Assembly: GCF_029240215.1 (NCBI RefSeq)
Contig: NZ_JARBTK010000003.1
Location: 248,001-312,000 of the forward strand
Direction of reading: 5' to 3'
Origin: Chryseobacterium sp.
GTDB lineage: Bacteria > Bacteroidota > Bacteroidia > Flavobacteriales > Weeksellaceae
DNA: 64,000 bases
Under the pieces are notes generated by a model, which had not been told where the DNA came from, ran no database searches, and saw only the letters and a list, made by a program, of their open reading frames with translations. Numbering within the stretch: the stretch's first letter is position 1; each line of letters begins with the position of its first letter. Below, piece by piece: positions 28,315 to 37,322 of the stretch. Made by a program: the position numbers and the translations under genes.

Positions 28315-28578
28315 ATGTTGTACCTGCTTTTATTCATCAATCTGATCACTTTCACAACCTTTGCACTGGATAAATGGAAAGCTGTAAAACACAAAAGAAG
28401 AATCTCAGAATTATCACTTTATATAATGACGTTTTTAGGTGGCACTCTTGGAGCGATTTTGGGAATACTCATTTTCAGACATAAAATATCAAAGAAAAGT
28501 TTTCTCCTCAAAATCGGACTGATCATTTTGTTACAGATACTGATCATCATTTTCATTAAATTAAAAATTAAAAACTGA
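28315..28578 (+). CDS. DUF1294 family membrane protein
   Basis: 87 residues from the ATG at 28315. It has a first membrane helix (MLYLLLFINLITFTTFALD), the family signature ALDKWKAVKHKRRISELSLY with conserved K-x-A and R-I, then GGTLGAILGILIFRHKISKKSF and a last helix. These are the hallmarks of DUF1294, a small inner-membrane family of unknown function. An in-frame ATG at 28276 would add 13 residues, but a -7 element TAGATTTG lies at 28302-28309, so transcription probably begins near 28314 and the mRNA is almost leaderless at 28315. Confidence 0.85.
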   Translation: MLYLLLFINLITFTTFALDKWKAVKHKRRISELSLYIMTFLGGTLGAILGILIFRHKISKKSFLLKIGLIILLQILIIIFIKLKIKN

Positions 28579-28694
28579 CAATCACCAACAAACACCCAAC
28601 AGATCATTTTAACAAATTTTTATAAGTTCTATTGATTAGCACGGCATCATATTTTCTTTGAAGTAAGCATATAACACCAAAAAATTATAGTATT

Positions 28695-29243
28695 ATGTCT
28701 AAGAAAATTGCAATTCTTTCAACACACGGTTTTGAAGAAAGTGAATTAAAATCTCCAAAAGAGCATTTGGAACAACAGGGTTGGACGGCTCACATCATCA
28801 GTCCCGAATCAGGAACCATCAAGGCTTGGGCAGAGAAAGACTGGGGAAAAGAATATGATGTTGATAAAACTTTAGATGAGGTATCGGCTTCAGAGTATGA
28901 CGCATTGGTTTTGCCGGGCGGAGTAATCAATCCGGATCAGCTGAGAACCAACGAAAAAGCTTTAAGTTTTGTAAGAGACTTTTTCAGTCAGCATAAACCT
29001 GTTGCGGCAATCTGTCACGGTCCGCAGATTCTGATCAACGCTGAGGTGGTAGAAGGAAGAAACCTGACGTCAGTAGATTCCATCAGTAAAGACTTGAAAA
29101 ATGCAGGAGCAGTCTGGGAAGACAGTGAAGTAGTGGTAGACAATGGTTTGGTTACGAGCAGAACTCCGAAAGACCTTCCGGCTTTCAATGCTAAAATGGT
29201 AGAAGAGATCAAAGAAGGCAAACACGAAGACCAGAACGCATAA
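28695..29243 (+). CDS. PfpI/DJ-1 family protein (type 1 glutamine amidotransferase-like)
   Basis: 182 residues of the DJ-1/PfpI superfamily. It starts KKIAILSTHGFEESELKSP (the Glu near residue 14-17 supports the nucleophile elbow), then ALVLPGGVINPDQLR, and the nucleophile AAICHGPQ with Cys107 and His108, then LTSVDSISKDLKNAG. Relatives act as deglycase/chaperone-like stress proteins (YhbO, Pfp1) and are often called general stress protein 18; the substrate here is not known. It is a single gene with its own terminator at 29269; a weak promoter-like TTG-N18-TTTCTTTG lies at 28632-28660. Confidence 0.9.
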   Translation: MSKKIAILSTHGFEESELKSPKEHLEQQGWTAHIISPESGTIKAWAEKDWGKEYDVDKTLDEVSASEYDALVLPGGVINPDQLRTNEKALSFVRDFFSQHKPVAAICHGPQILINAEVVEGRNLTSVDSISKDLKNAGAVWEDSEVVVDNGLVTSRTPKDLPAFNAKMVEEIKEGKHEDQNA

Positions 29244-29268
29244 TCAAATTGAATATGCATATATAAAG

Positions 29269-29298
29269 AAGGCTTGGATCGAATGATTCAAGCCTTTT
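29269..29298 (+). terminator. Terminator after the PfpI gene
   Basis: AAGGCTTG pairs with CAAGCCTT across a short GATC-GAATG-type loop region, followed by TT. The remainder of the 320-bp gap to bipA is AT-rich and holds only a weak -7-like TAATTTCG (29539-29546). Confidence 0.7.
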
Positions 29299-29564
29299 CT
29301 GGTTTATTAGAGTGTAGAAAAAGATAGATCATTTTTTGTAAATAAAATTATTTTCGCTGTTTAGAATCGGGTCGAAAAATTTACAAGCTCAACCTCTTTA
29401 TCTCAATCTCATATTTTCCTTAAAAAAACATTGCAAAAACTCAAAACTAACCAGTCAAAACTCGCAACTTCACAAAACCTTCTCATTATGAATTTGTTAA
29501 TTAATAAAACTTTTAGTGGTTAATTCATTAAAAATCACTAATTTCGCACCCGTAAAAATCATTC

Positions 29565-31370
29565 ATGCAAAACATTAGAAATATTGCGATTATCGCACAC
29601 GTTGACCACGGTAAGACTACTTTGGTTGATAAGATTATTCATGCTACAAACATTTTCAGAGAAAATCAGGAAAGTGGAGAATTAATAATGGATAACAACG
29701 ATCTTGAAAGAGAAAGAGGGATTACCATTTTATCAAAAAATATTTCTGTAACTTATAAAGACGTTAAAATCAACGTTATCGACACTCCTGGTCACGCCGA
29801 TTTTGGTGGTGAGGTAGAGAGAGTTCTTAAAATGGCAGACGGTGTGATCTTGTTGGTAGATGCGTTCGAAGGACCAATGCCTCAGACAAGATTCGTACTT
29901 CAGAAAGCTTTGGAATTAGGTCTTAGACCTTTGGTTGTAATCAATAAAGTTGATAAACCAAACTGTCGTCCTGAAGAAGTTCACGATCAGGTATTTGATT
30001 TGTTCTTCAACCTTGAAGCTACCGAAGAGCAGTTGGATTTCCCTACATTCTACGGTTCATCTAAACAAGGTTGGTTCAACACGTCACTAGAACAAACTGA
30101 TAATATTTTCCCATTATTAGACGGGATTTTACAATATGTTCCTGAGCCGAAAGTGGAGGAAGGTAACTTGCAGATGCAGATTGTTTCTCTTGATTTTTCT
30201 TCTTTCTTAGGAAGAATTGCGATCGGGAAAGTAATCAGAGGTGAAATTAAAGAATCTATGTGGATCGGTCTTGCTCAGGCAGACGGAAAAGTAGTGAAAG
30301 GAAAAGTAAAAGAACTATACGTGTTCGAAGGTCTTGGTAAGAAAAAAGTAACCGAAGTAAAAGCAGGAGATATCTGTGCTGTTGTAGGTTTTGATGCTTT
30401 CCAGATCGGAGATTCTTTCGTAGATCTTGAAAACCCTGAACCATTGCCAAGAACGGCTATTGATGAGCCTACGTTGAACATGACGTTCTCAATCAACAAT
30501 TCACCTTTCTTCGGAAAAGATGGTAAATATGTAACTTCAAACCACCTGAAAGAAAGATTAACGAAAGAATTAGAGAAAAACTTAGCATTAAGAGTTGAGC
30601 AGACTGATGATGCAAACACTTTCTTGGTATTCGGTAGAGGTATTCTTCACTTATCTGTTTTAATTGAAACAATGAGAAGAGAAGGGTATGAAATGACTAT
30701 CGGACAGCCACAAGTTATCCTGAGAGAAATCGACGGAGAAAAATGTGAGCCGTACGAATCTTTGGTTGTTGATGTTCCTGAAGAATATGCTTCAAGAGTT
30801 ATCGATTTGGCTACTCAGAGAAAAGGAGATCTTCACATTATGGAAACGAAAGGTGAAATGCAACACATGGAATTCGAAATTCCTTCAAGAGGTTTGATCG
30901 GATTGCGTTCTCAGATGTTGACGGCTACTGCTGGTGAAGCTATCATGGCACACCGTTTCACAGAGTATAAGCCTTTCAAAGGTGCGATTCCTGGAAGAAG
31001 TAATGGGGTATTGATCAGCAAAACTCAGGGTCCTGCAACAGAATATTCTATTGCTAAATTACAGGATAGAGGTAAGTTTTATGTTGATCCGGGTGAGGAA
31101 ATCTATGCAGGTATGGTGATCGGTGAACAAAACAAGCCGGGAGATTTAGTTGTAAACATTGTTGAAGCAAAACAGTTGAATAACATGAGAGCTTCAGGGA
31201 AAGATAAAGATACAGGTGTTGCGCCGAAAATCTTATTCTCTCTTGAAGAATGTATGGAATATATCCAATCTGATGAGGCAATCGAGGTAACTCCTAACTT
31301 CATCCGTATGAGAAAGAAAGTACTTTCTGAAGAAGAAAGAAAAAGAATTGAAAGAGGAGCGAAAGCGTAA
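29565..31370 (+). CDS. typA: Ribosome-associated GTPase TypA/BipA
   Basis: 601 residues, a translational GTPase that binds the ribosome and helps assembly and stress adaptation. The G1 motif AHVDHGKTT lies near residue 10-18, G3 DTPGHADF and G4 NKVDKP follow, then the EF-G-like domains and the C-terminal BipA-specific domain (GRSNGVLISKTQGPATEYSI, ~480). Length matches the E. coli protein (607). It is a housekeeping gene with its own terminator at 31392. The start ATG at 29565 directly precedes QNIRNIAIIAHVDHG, the conserved beginning. Confidence 0.96.
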   Translation: MQNIRNIAIIAHVDHGKTTLVDKIIHATNIFRENQESGELIMDNNDLERERGITILSKNISVTYKDVKINVIDTPGHADFGGEVERVLKMADGVILLVDAFEGPMPQTRFVLQKALELGLRPLVVINKVDKPNCRPEEVHDQVFDLFFNLEATEEQLDFPTFYGSSKQGWFNTSLEQTDNIFPLLDGILQYVPEPKVEEGNLQMQIVSLDFSSFLGRIAIGKVIRGEIKESMWIGLAQADGKVVKGKVKELYVFEGLGKKKVTEVKAGDICAVVGFDAFQIGDSFVDLENPEPLPRTAIDEPTLNMTFSINNSPFFGKDGKYVTSNHLKERLTKELEKNLALRVEQTDDANTFLVFGRGILHLSVLIETMRREGYEMTIGQPQVILREIDGEKCEPYESLVVDVPEEYASRVIDLATQRKGDLHIMETKGEMQHMEFEIPSRGLIGLRSQMLTATAGEAIMAHRFTEYKPFKGAIPGRSNGVLISKTQGPATEYSIAKLQDRGKFYVDPGEEIYAGMVIGEQNKPGDLVVNIVEAKQLNNMRASGKDKDTGVAPKILFSLEECMEYIQSDEAIEVTPNFIRMRKKVLSEEERKRIERGAKA

Positions 31371-31391
31371 TCTTACATTCTTAAATATATT

Positions 31392-31418
31392 AAAGCCTCG
31401 ATTTTCGGGGCTTTTTTG
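31392..31418 (+). terminator. Terminator after typA
   Basis: AAAGCCTCG (31392-31400) pairs with CGGGGCTTT (31406-31414) with one G-T wobble and an ATTTT loop, ending in a T run. Confidence 0.8.
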
Positions 31419-31484
31419 TTTTAATTATATTAAATTTTGTTATCTTGAAATTTTTAAAATCATAATTAAATAGTCTATCAAAAA

Positions 31485-33086
31485 ATGAAGATTGATAAAA
31501 TAAAAATGATAATGTTGTTGGGCTTTTTCGCCTCATTCAGCAGTTCGTGTTCTGTACAGAAAAATACTTCAACGGTAAAAAATACACCTAAAGAAAACAG
31601 ATATAAAGCTAAAACTAAAGATTCTGCTGTTGCCGTTAAGCCACAGATCATCACACCCATCGAAGAAGACTTTAAAGTTAATCTTCCTGCAATCAATCGT
31701 GAATTTCGTGGTGCATGGATTGCGAGTGTTGCCAATATCAACTGGCCTTCGAGAAATAATCTTTCTGTAGAACAGCAAAAAGCGGAAGCAATTGCTATGT
31801 TGAATATGCTTCAGGAAAATAATTTTAATGCTGTAATTTTTCAGGCACGTCCTTCTGCAGATGCTTTGTATACAAGCGAATTGGAACCATGGTCATATTT
31901 CCTGACGGGTCAGACAGGCCAACCGCCATATCCGAATTACGATCCGTTACAGTTCTGGATTGAAGAATCACACAAGCGCGGAATGGAGCTTCATGTGTGG
32001 TTAAATCCTTACAGAGCACATCATTCCAACGGAGGTGCAGTTTCAAGCCAGTCGATGGTGAATAAGCTTTCTGATATCACCATAAGATTAAAAAACGGAA
32101 TGTATTGGTTTGATCCTGCCAATCCGAAAACGCAGGGGCATGTTTCTAATGTCGTGAAAGATTTGGTGAAAAGATATGATTTGGATGCCATCCATTTTGA
32201 TGATTATTTTTATCCTTATGCAACGTATAATCGTGGAGCCGATTTTCCTGATTCTGCAAGCTGGAATACCTATGTCAATTCTGGCGGAACGCTTTCAAGA
32301 AATGACTGGCGAAGAGACAGCGTCAATAAATTTGTAGAAAGAATTTATAAAGAAATTCATGCAGAAAAAAATTACGTACGTTTCGGAATCAGTCCGTTTG
32401 GGATTTGGAAACCGGGTTATCCTGAAGGAATTGCAGGCTCATCACAATATGATGAATTGTTTGCTGATGCTAAATTGTGGCTGAATAAAGGCTGGATAGA
32501 TTATTTCTCACCTCAATTATACTGGCCGATCGAATCAAAAGGACAGTCTTTCGGTTCTTTGTTAAACTGGTGGAAGTCAGAAAATACCATGAATCGTCAT
32601 CTTTGGCCGGGATTGAATACAGTTGAAATTAAAGTTTCCGACAGACCAACAGAAATTAAAAATCAGATTGAGCTGTCGAGACAGATTTTAAACAATGATG
32701 CTGGTGAAATTCACTGGAGTATTGCCGGTCTGACTAAAAACTCAAATATGCTTTCCACATTGAAAAACGGACCGTATAAAGAAAAAGCTTTAGTACCAAA
32801 AAGTCCATGGATCAAGTCAGTCCCATTAGAAAAACCGACTTTATTTACAAACGATAACGGAAGTTTTATCCAAACAAGCTGGAGTTCTAAAAACATAGGG
32901 AATATTTTCCAATGGGTACTTTTCACGCAGTACAACGGAGTTTGGGAAACCGAGATCCTGACATTGGAAACTCTTTCAAAGGAAATTTCAAAAAGCAAAG
33001 ACGGAAAAAATCTTAACGCTATTGCAATAAAAGCAATTGACCGTTTGGGAAATGAAAGTGATTATATGGCGAAGAAAGTGAAGTAG
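31485..33086 (+). CDS. Glycosyl hydrolase-like 10 (DUF187) lipoprotein
   Basis: 533 residues. A lipoprotein signal (GFFASFSSSC, Cys about residue 22) is followed by a basic linker and the GHL10 domain: EFRGAWIASVANINWP near residue 68, FQARPSADALY, MELHVWLNPYRAHH and LDAIHFDDYFYPYATYNRG. This is the YngK/PF02638 family, in which members bind or cleave peptidoglycan-type glycans; the exact substrate is not shown by the sequence. It is anchored probably in the outer membrane, facing the periplasm or outside. It is a single gene; a REP-like piece lies downstream at 33119. Confidence 0.88.
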   Translation: MKIDKIKMIMLLGFFASFSSSCSVQKNTSTVKNTPKENRYKAKTKDSAVAVKPQIITPIEEDFKVNLPAINREFRGAWIASVANINWPSRNNLSVEQQKAEAIAMLNMLQENNFNAVIFQARPSADALYTSELEPWSYFLTGQTGQPPYPNYDPLQFWIEESHKRGMELHVWLNPYRAHHSNGGAVSSQSMVNKLSDITIRLKNGMYWFDPANPKTQGHVSNVVKDLVKRYDLDAIHFDDYFYPYATYNRGADFPDSASWNTYVNSGGTLSRNDWRRDSVNKFVERIYKEIHAEKNYVRFGISPFGIWKPGYPEGIAGSSQYDELFADAKLWLNKGWIDYFSPQLYWPIESKGQSFGSLLNWWKSENTMNRHLWPGLNTVEIKVSDRPTEIKNQIELSRQILNNDAGEIHWSIAGLTKNSNMLSTLKNGPYKEKALVPKSPWIKSVPLEKPTLFTNDNGSFIQTSWSSKNIGNIFQWVLFTQYNGVWETEILTLETLSKEISKSKDGKNLNAIAIKAIDRLGNESDYMAKKVK

Positions 33087-33118
33087 GGTTGTGGGAGTGT
33101 TTTGGAGTTTATTATTGC

Positions 33119-33146
33119 TTTGTCATTGCGAGGAACAAAGCAATCT
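33119..33146 (+). repeat. Dispersed intergenic repeat, single half
   Basis: The run beginning TTTGTCATTGCGAGGAAC and continuing CAAAGCAATCT looks like a dispersed palindromic repeat known, from memory, in Bacteroidota and other genomes. Only one arm is seen in this 285-bp gap. Confidence 0.4.
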
Positions 33147-33371
33147 CTTAATAATCTTCAATTAAATAGACCTTATTAGTTTTAAAAATATGTAATTCAA
33201 ATCAGTTCATAACAGTGAGCTGATTTTTTATTTTAGACTGACTATAAATTATTTGCTTAAAAATTTGATTAATAATAAGTTATCAATTACCAATAATCAA
33301 TTATAATTGTGTTTTGCACTATCGGAATCATTTTTGTATCCTTTGAAGTACAAATACTAAAATATACGATT

Positions 33372-33923
33372 ATGAATACCAATAGACTTTCACCAAGACT
33401 TGAACAGGCACTAAGTGACCAGATGAATACCGAAGATTTACAATCAAGAGTTTATTTCTCTTACGGAATTTGGGCAGCCGATAAAGGATATGGTGGAATT
33501 TCAAACTTTCTTTTCCGTCACGCTCAGGAAGAAAGAGATCATGCAGTGAAATTTATGCAGTACGTCCTCAACCGAGGCGGAAAACCAACCATAACGGCAC
33601 TCCCTTCTCCGGGTCAGGAACCGCAAAGTCTGACAGACTGTTTTGATCTTGTTTTCAAACACGAAGTAGATAATACAACGGCAATCTACAATTTGGTGAA
33701 TATTGCTTTTGAAGAAAAAGACTGGGCTTCATGGAATTTTCTACAATGGTTCGTAAAAGAACAAATTGAAGAAGAAACATTTGCGATGAATCTAATTGAT
33801 AAATTAAAAATTGCCGGTGGAGACAGAGCAAGCGACGAATCTCTATTTACATTAGATAAAACATTGGAAACACTTCCAGACGACGCAGAGCTTGCGCAGA
33901 ACGCCACGGGAGCAAACCCATAA
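33372..33923 (+). CDS. ftnA: Ferritin (bacterial non-haem type)
   Basis: 183 residues from the ATG at 33372; an in-frame codon at 33309 would add a non-conserved extension, and the family starts at TNRLSPRLEQALSDQMN. Iron-site residues are seen in helix B (FRHAQEERDHAVKFMQ, the E-x-x-H motif) and in the third and fourth helices (FEEKDWASWNFLQWFVKEQIEEET). The protein stores iron in a 24-mer cage and oxidises Fe(II). A promoter-like TTG-N20-TATCCTTTG (with one extra base) lies about 33314-33345, and a terminator follows at 33952. It stands alone. Confidence 0.93.
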   Translation: MNTNRLSPRLEQALSDQMNTEDLQSRVYFSYGIWAADKGYGGISNFLFRHAQEERDHAVKFMQYVLNRGGKPTITALPSPGQEPQSLTDCFDLVFKHEVDNTTAIYNLVNIAFEEKDWASWNFLQWFVKEQIEEETFAMNLIDKLKIAGGDRASDESLFTLDKTLETLPDDAELAQNATGANP

Positions 33924-33951
33924 AAACGCACTGATAAAATTATTATTTCTG

Positions 33952-33983
33952 AAAATCTGTCAATTACTTGGCAGATTTTTTTT
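33952..33983 (+). terminator. Terminator after ftnA
   Basis: AAAATCTGTC (33952-33961) pairs with GGCAGATTTT around an AATTACTT loop and ends in a T run to 33983. Confidence 0.8.
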
Positions 33984-34021
33984 GTGATATAGTTTTGGTA
34001 TTTTTGAGGAAACTAATATGT

Positions 34022-35968
34022 ATGGATAATAAATTTGATATTATATTTTCGGAAAAAAAAGATTATGAGAGTTATTTTAATGATAATGATGAAAAATTAC
34101 AAAGAGTAAAAGATTTATCTGATATAAATATTTTAGTAGGTGCGAATAATAGTGGTAAAAGCAGGTTTATAAGGTCTTTCTTAAAATCAAAAATAGTCAA
34201 CAAGGAAGATAGAAATTACTTGCAAAAACTTATAAGTGATTATAATAAATTTATATCATCCAATAATTTTGGTGCCTACAACGCTAATAATAATGTTAAA
34301 TATGGAACATTTCAAGATAAGGCTCGTCAGTTGAGTTTTAAGGAGCTATCGTATGTAGAAATACAAACAGCAATGTTAAAACAGATTACTTTTAATTTAA
34401 ACATTTTTAATTTTTTAACTGATGACGTAGGTAAAACCCTTTCACTACCAACAAATCTTAACTTCACTCGTCTAATTGATCAAAAGCAGGAAACTCTAGA
34501 CTTTTTGCTAACTGAAATGAGAGATCAATTAGGTGAAGATTTTACAGAAAAGCAAAAAATTTTTATTCCCACATTAAGAACCGCACATTCAATCTTTGAA
34601 AAAAAAGGAGAAAGAAATTCAAAAATTTCAGAAGATATTTTTAAAAACACTATTATTAAAAGCCATGAATTAGATGAAACAAAAGTTTCAATTTTCACCG
34701 GCTTAGATTTATATTATCAAATAGTTAACATTAGAAATGATGTAAAAGATAAAAGACAGTCATTTGAAAAGTTTGAACAATTTCTTTCAGAAAACTTTTT
34801 CCAAGGTAAAAGAATTGAAATTGTTGCTAAATTTAATATTTATAATAAACATGATGGTAAAGACGACTCTGAAATTATCAATGTTTTCATTGATAATGAG
34901 AGCAATGATCTGCATGATTTAGGTGATGGTATTCAGGCATTATTCATCTTGATGTATAAAATTTATACCTGCGAAAATGAAAGTTTAATATTCATTGATG
35001 AACCGGAAATAAATCTTCACCCAGGAATGCAGCGATTGTTCTTAGAACAAATTACCACAAATAAATTTCTAAAGGAAAAAAAACTAACTTATTTTATTTC
35101 AACTCATTCAAATCATTTTTTAGATTTAACAATCGAAAAAGAAAACATTTCAATTTTTCTTTTTAACAAAATAAATAAAGATAAATTTGTTGTCAAGAAT
35201 GTAAATCATGGAGATAATTCTGCGCTTCAGTATCTTGGAGTGACCAATTCATCTGTGTTTTTAGCGAATTGTTCCATTTGGGTAGAAGGAATTTCTGATC
35301 GTAATTATTTAAAAGCATTTTTAAAAGCGTATTGTAAAGATAAAAAGTTCATTTATCCCAAAGAAGATATTGAGTTTGCCTTTATAGAATATGCTGGAAG
35401 TAATATTGATCATTATAATTTTGATGAAGAAGAATTAAAAGAAAAAGTTAATGCCTTTTCAATTAACAATAAAATATTTTTGATTTCTGATTATGATGGT
35501 GATTATAGAGTGGAAAAGCATAAGATTTACGAAGACATAGCGTCTGAAAATGAAAATTTTGAATATCAGACTACGAAGGATTACAAAGAAATAGAAAACC
35601 TTTTACCTTTTAAAGTTTGGGATAAAGTTTTAATTCATTTTTGTGACAAAAGAAAAGTGAAAACAGAAGAGGAATTTACAAGAGTTCAAAGTTTAATTTC
35701 GGCTTCACTACAAAGAAAAAATGAAGAAACGTATAAGAATTCATACATTGGAAAACTTTTGAGAAATATTAAACTAAATGTTCCAGAATTGAATAAGATT
35801 TGGGATAAATCGGAAGGAACTTTAATGAATAAAGCTGAAGTTAGTTATAAGGTTTTAGATTTAGAAGAGAAAGGAGAAATTACTTGGAATGATTTAAAAT
35901 CCAATCCAAAGATTGTTTCAATTATTGAAAAAATGTACGACTTTATTCAAAAATCTAATTATAAATAA
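34022..35968 (+). CDS. OLD-like ATPase with C-terminal TOPRIM nuclease domain
   Basis: 648 residues from the ATG at 34022. The N-terminal ABC-type ATPase has Walker A GANNSGKSR (Lys46) and Walker B IFIDEPEINLHPG (Asp326-Glu327), with the two halves separated by a long coiled region. The C-terminus has a TOPRIM start WVEGISDRNYL (Glu422) and ISDYDGDYR (Asp490, Asp492), the acidic residues of the metal centre. This is the overcoming-lysogenization-defect (OLD) nuclease plan; stand-alone members take part in phage defence (for example P2 Old, and Gabija GajA with a partner helicase). No partner helicase is adjacent. It is AT-rich and lies between two housekeeping genes, so transfer is likely. 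Confidence 0.8.
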   Translation: MDNKFDIIFSEKKDYESYFNDNDEKLQRVKDLSDINILVGANNSGKSRFIRSFLKSKIVNKEDRNYLQKLISDYNKFISSNNFGAYNANNNVKYGTFQDKARQLSFKELSYVEIQTAMLKQITFNLNIFNFLTDDVGKTLSLPTNLNFTRLIDQKQETLDFLLTEMRDQLGEDFTEKQKIFIPTLRTAHSIFEKKGERNSKISEDIFKNTIIKSHELDETKVSIFTGLDLYYQIVNIRNDVKDKRQSFEKFEQFLSENFFQGKRIEIVAKFNIYNKHDGKDDSEIINVFIDNESNDLHDLGDGIQALFILMYKIYTCENESLIFIDEPEINLHPGMQRLFLEQITTNKFLKEKKLTYFISTHSNHFLDLTIEKENISIFLFNKINKDKFVVKNVNHGDNSALQYLGVTNSSVFLANCSIWVEGISDRNYLKAFLKAYCKDKKFIYPKEDIEFAFIEYAGSNIDHYNFDEEELKEKVNAFSINNKIFLISDYDGDYRVEKHKIYEDIASENENFEYQTTKDYKEIENLLPFKVWDKVLIHFCDKRKVKTEEEFTRVQSLISASLQRKNEETYKNSYIGKLLRNIKLNVPELNKIWDKSEGTLMNKAEVSYKVLDLEEKGEITWNDLKSNPKIVSIIEKMYDFIQKSNYK

Positions 35969-35996
35969 ATCATTTTCAAATACGATTAAACTTCAC

Positions 35997-36004
35997 TATC
36001 TTTG
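35997..36004 (+). promoter_or_regulatory. -7 element before ychF
   Basis: TATCTTTG followed by CAC, the classic Bacteroidota form. Transcription would start near 36010, leaving a leader of about 134 nt before the ATG at 36145. The -33 side is AT-rich without a clean TTG. Confidence 0.65.
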
Positions 36005-36144
36005 CACGCTTAAAGTTAAAGGTTTTAAAGTCCGAAATTTAAAAATTGGATTTGTTTCAGACTCTGATCTTTAAGAATAAAATTTTGAATTTTACAATAT
36101 GAAACCGAAAGGTTGCATAATACTAATAAAAATAAAATTTCGTT

Positions 36145-37236
36145 ATGAAATGTGGAATCGTAGGCTTACCGAATGTAGGTAAATCAACTCTTTTTAACTG
36201 CTTAAGCAATGCTAAAGCGCAATCAGCCAATTATCCTTTCTGTACGATTGAGCCTAACTTAGGAACAGTTTCGGTACCGGATCAAAGATTATTTGAGCTT
36301 GAAAAACTGGTAAACCCCGAGAGAGTTTTGCCGGCGGTTGTAGAGATCGTTGATATTGCCGGTTTGGTGAAAGGAGCGAGCAAAGGTGAAGGTTTAGGAA
36401 ATCAGTTTCTTGCCAACATCAGAGAATGCGAAGCGATTATTCATGTTTTAAGATGTTTCGAAAACGGTAATATCATTCACGTTGAAGGTTCTGTAGATCC
36501 GATGAGAGATAAAGAAATTATTGATATCGAACTTCAGTTAAAAGATTTGGAAACTGTTGGAAAAGCAGTCGAAAAAGCTAAAAAATTCATCAAGTCTGGA
36601 AAGAAAGAAGATATTCTGACTTATGAAACGCTTCATAATCTTGAGAAATTTATCGAAGATGGTAAAAATGCAAGAGAATTCCCGATGGATGATTTTGCAG
36701 CATCAATTATAGAAGGGGTTCAGTTGCTGACTAACAAACCTGTTCTTTACGTTTGCAACGTAGACGAAAATTCTATCAAAAACGGAAATGAATGGATTGC
36801 CAGGATTGAAGAAATGGCTCAGAAAGAAAATGCTGAAGTTGTTGTTTTGGCCGCTCAAATCGAAGCTGACATCAACGAACTCGAAACTTTTGAAGAGAGG
36901 GAGATTTTCCTTGAAGAATTAGGCTTGACTGAACCGGGAGTAAACCGTCTGATCAGAAAAGCATACGATTTATTGAAACTTCAGACCTATTTTACAGCTG
37001 GAGTCAAAGAAGTAAGAGCCTGGACAATCGGACAGGGGTGGACTGCTCCTCAAGCTGCAGGAGTGATTCACACAGATTTCGAAAAAGGTTTTATCCGTGC
37101 AGAAGTAATCAAATATAACGATTACATAAACTACGGGACAGAAGCAAAAGTAAAGGAAGCCGGAAAGCTTTCTGTTGAAGGAAAAGAATACATCGTACAA
37201 GACGGTGATATTATGCACTTCAGATTTAATGTTTAA
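36145..37236 (+). CDS. ychF: Redox-regulated ATPase YchF
   Basis: 363 residues, equal to the E. coli length. An Obg-type P-loop GLPNVGKSTLFN near residue 7, switch DIAGLVKGASKGEGLGN near residue 70, the NVDE motif (VLYVCNVDENS) replacing the usual NKxD so that ATP is preferred, and a C-terminal TGS domain (TYFTAGVKEVRAWTI, ~285). It binds the 70S ribosome and affects oxidative stress. It is a housekeeping gene with its own promoter and terminator (37266). Confidence 0.96.
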   Translation: MKCGIVGLPNVGKSTLFNCLSNAKAQSANYPFCTIEPNLGTVSVPDQRLFELEKLVNPERVLPAVVEIVDIAGLVKGASKGEGLGNQFLANIRECEAIIHVLRCFENGNIIHVEGSVDPMRDKEIIDIELQLKDLETVGKAVEKAKKFIKSGKKEDILTYETLHNLEKFIEDGKNAREFPMDDFAASIIEGVQLLTNKPVLYVCNVDENSIKNGNEWIARIEEMAQKENAEVVVLAAQIEADINELETFEEREIFLEELGLTEPGVNRLIRKAYDLLKLQTYFTAGVKEVRAWTIGQGWTAPQAAGVIHTDFEKGFIRAEVIKYNDYINYGTEAKVKEAGKLSVEGKEYIVQDGDIMHFRFNV

Positions 37237-37265
37237 AAGTATTAAAGGTTAGTTGTAATATTTTA

Positions 37266-37297
37266 AAAAGCGCTCTCATTAATTTGGGAGCGCTTTT
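37266..37297 (+). terminator. Terminator after ychF
   Basis: AAAAGCGCTC (37266-37275) pairs with GAGCGCTTTT (37288-37297) around a 12-nt loop. Confidence 0.85.
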
Positions 37298-37322
37298 GCT
37301 ATCTTTATAGAAAATTTTTTTA

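Noticed and set aside
33119..33146. Insertion-sequence end or att site
   Set aside because: There is no transposase or direct repeat nearby; a dispersed intergenic repeat explains it.
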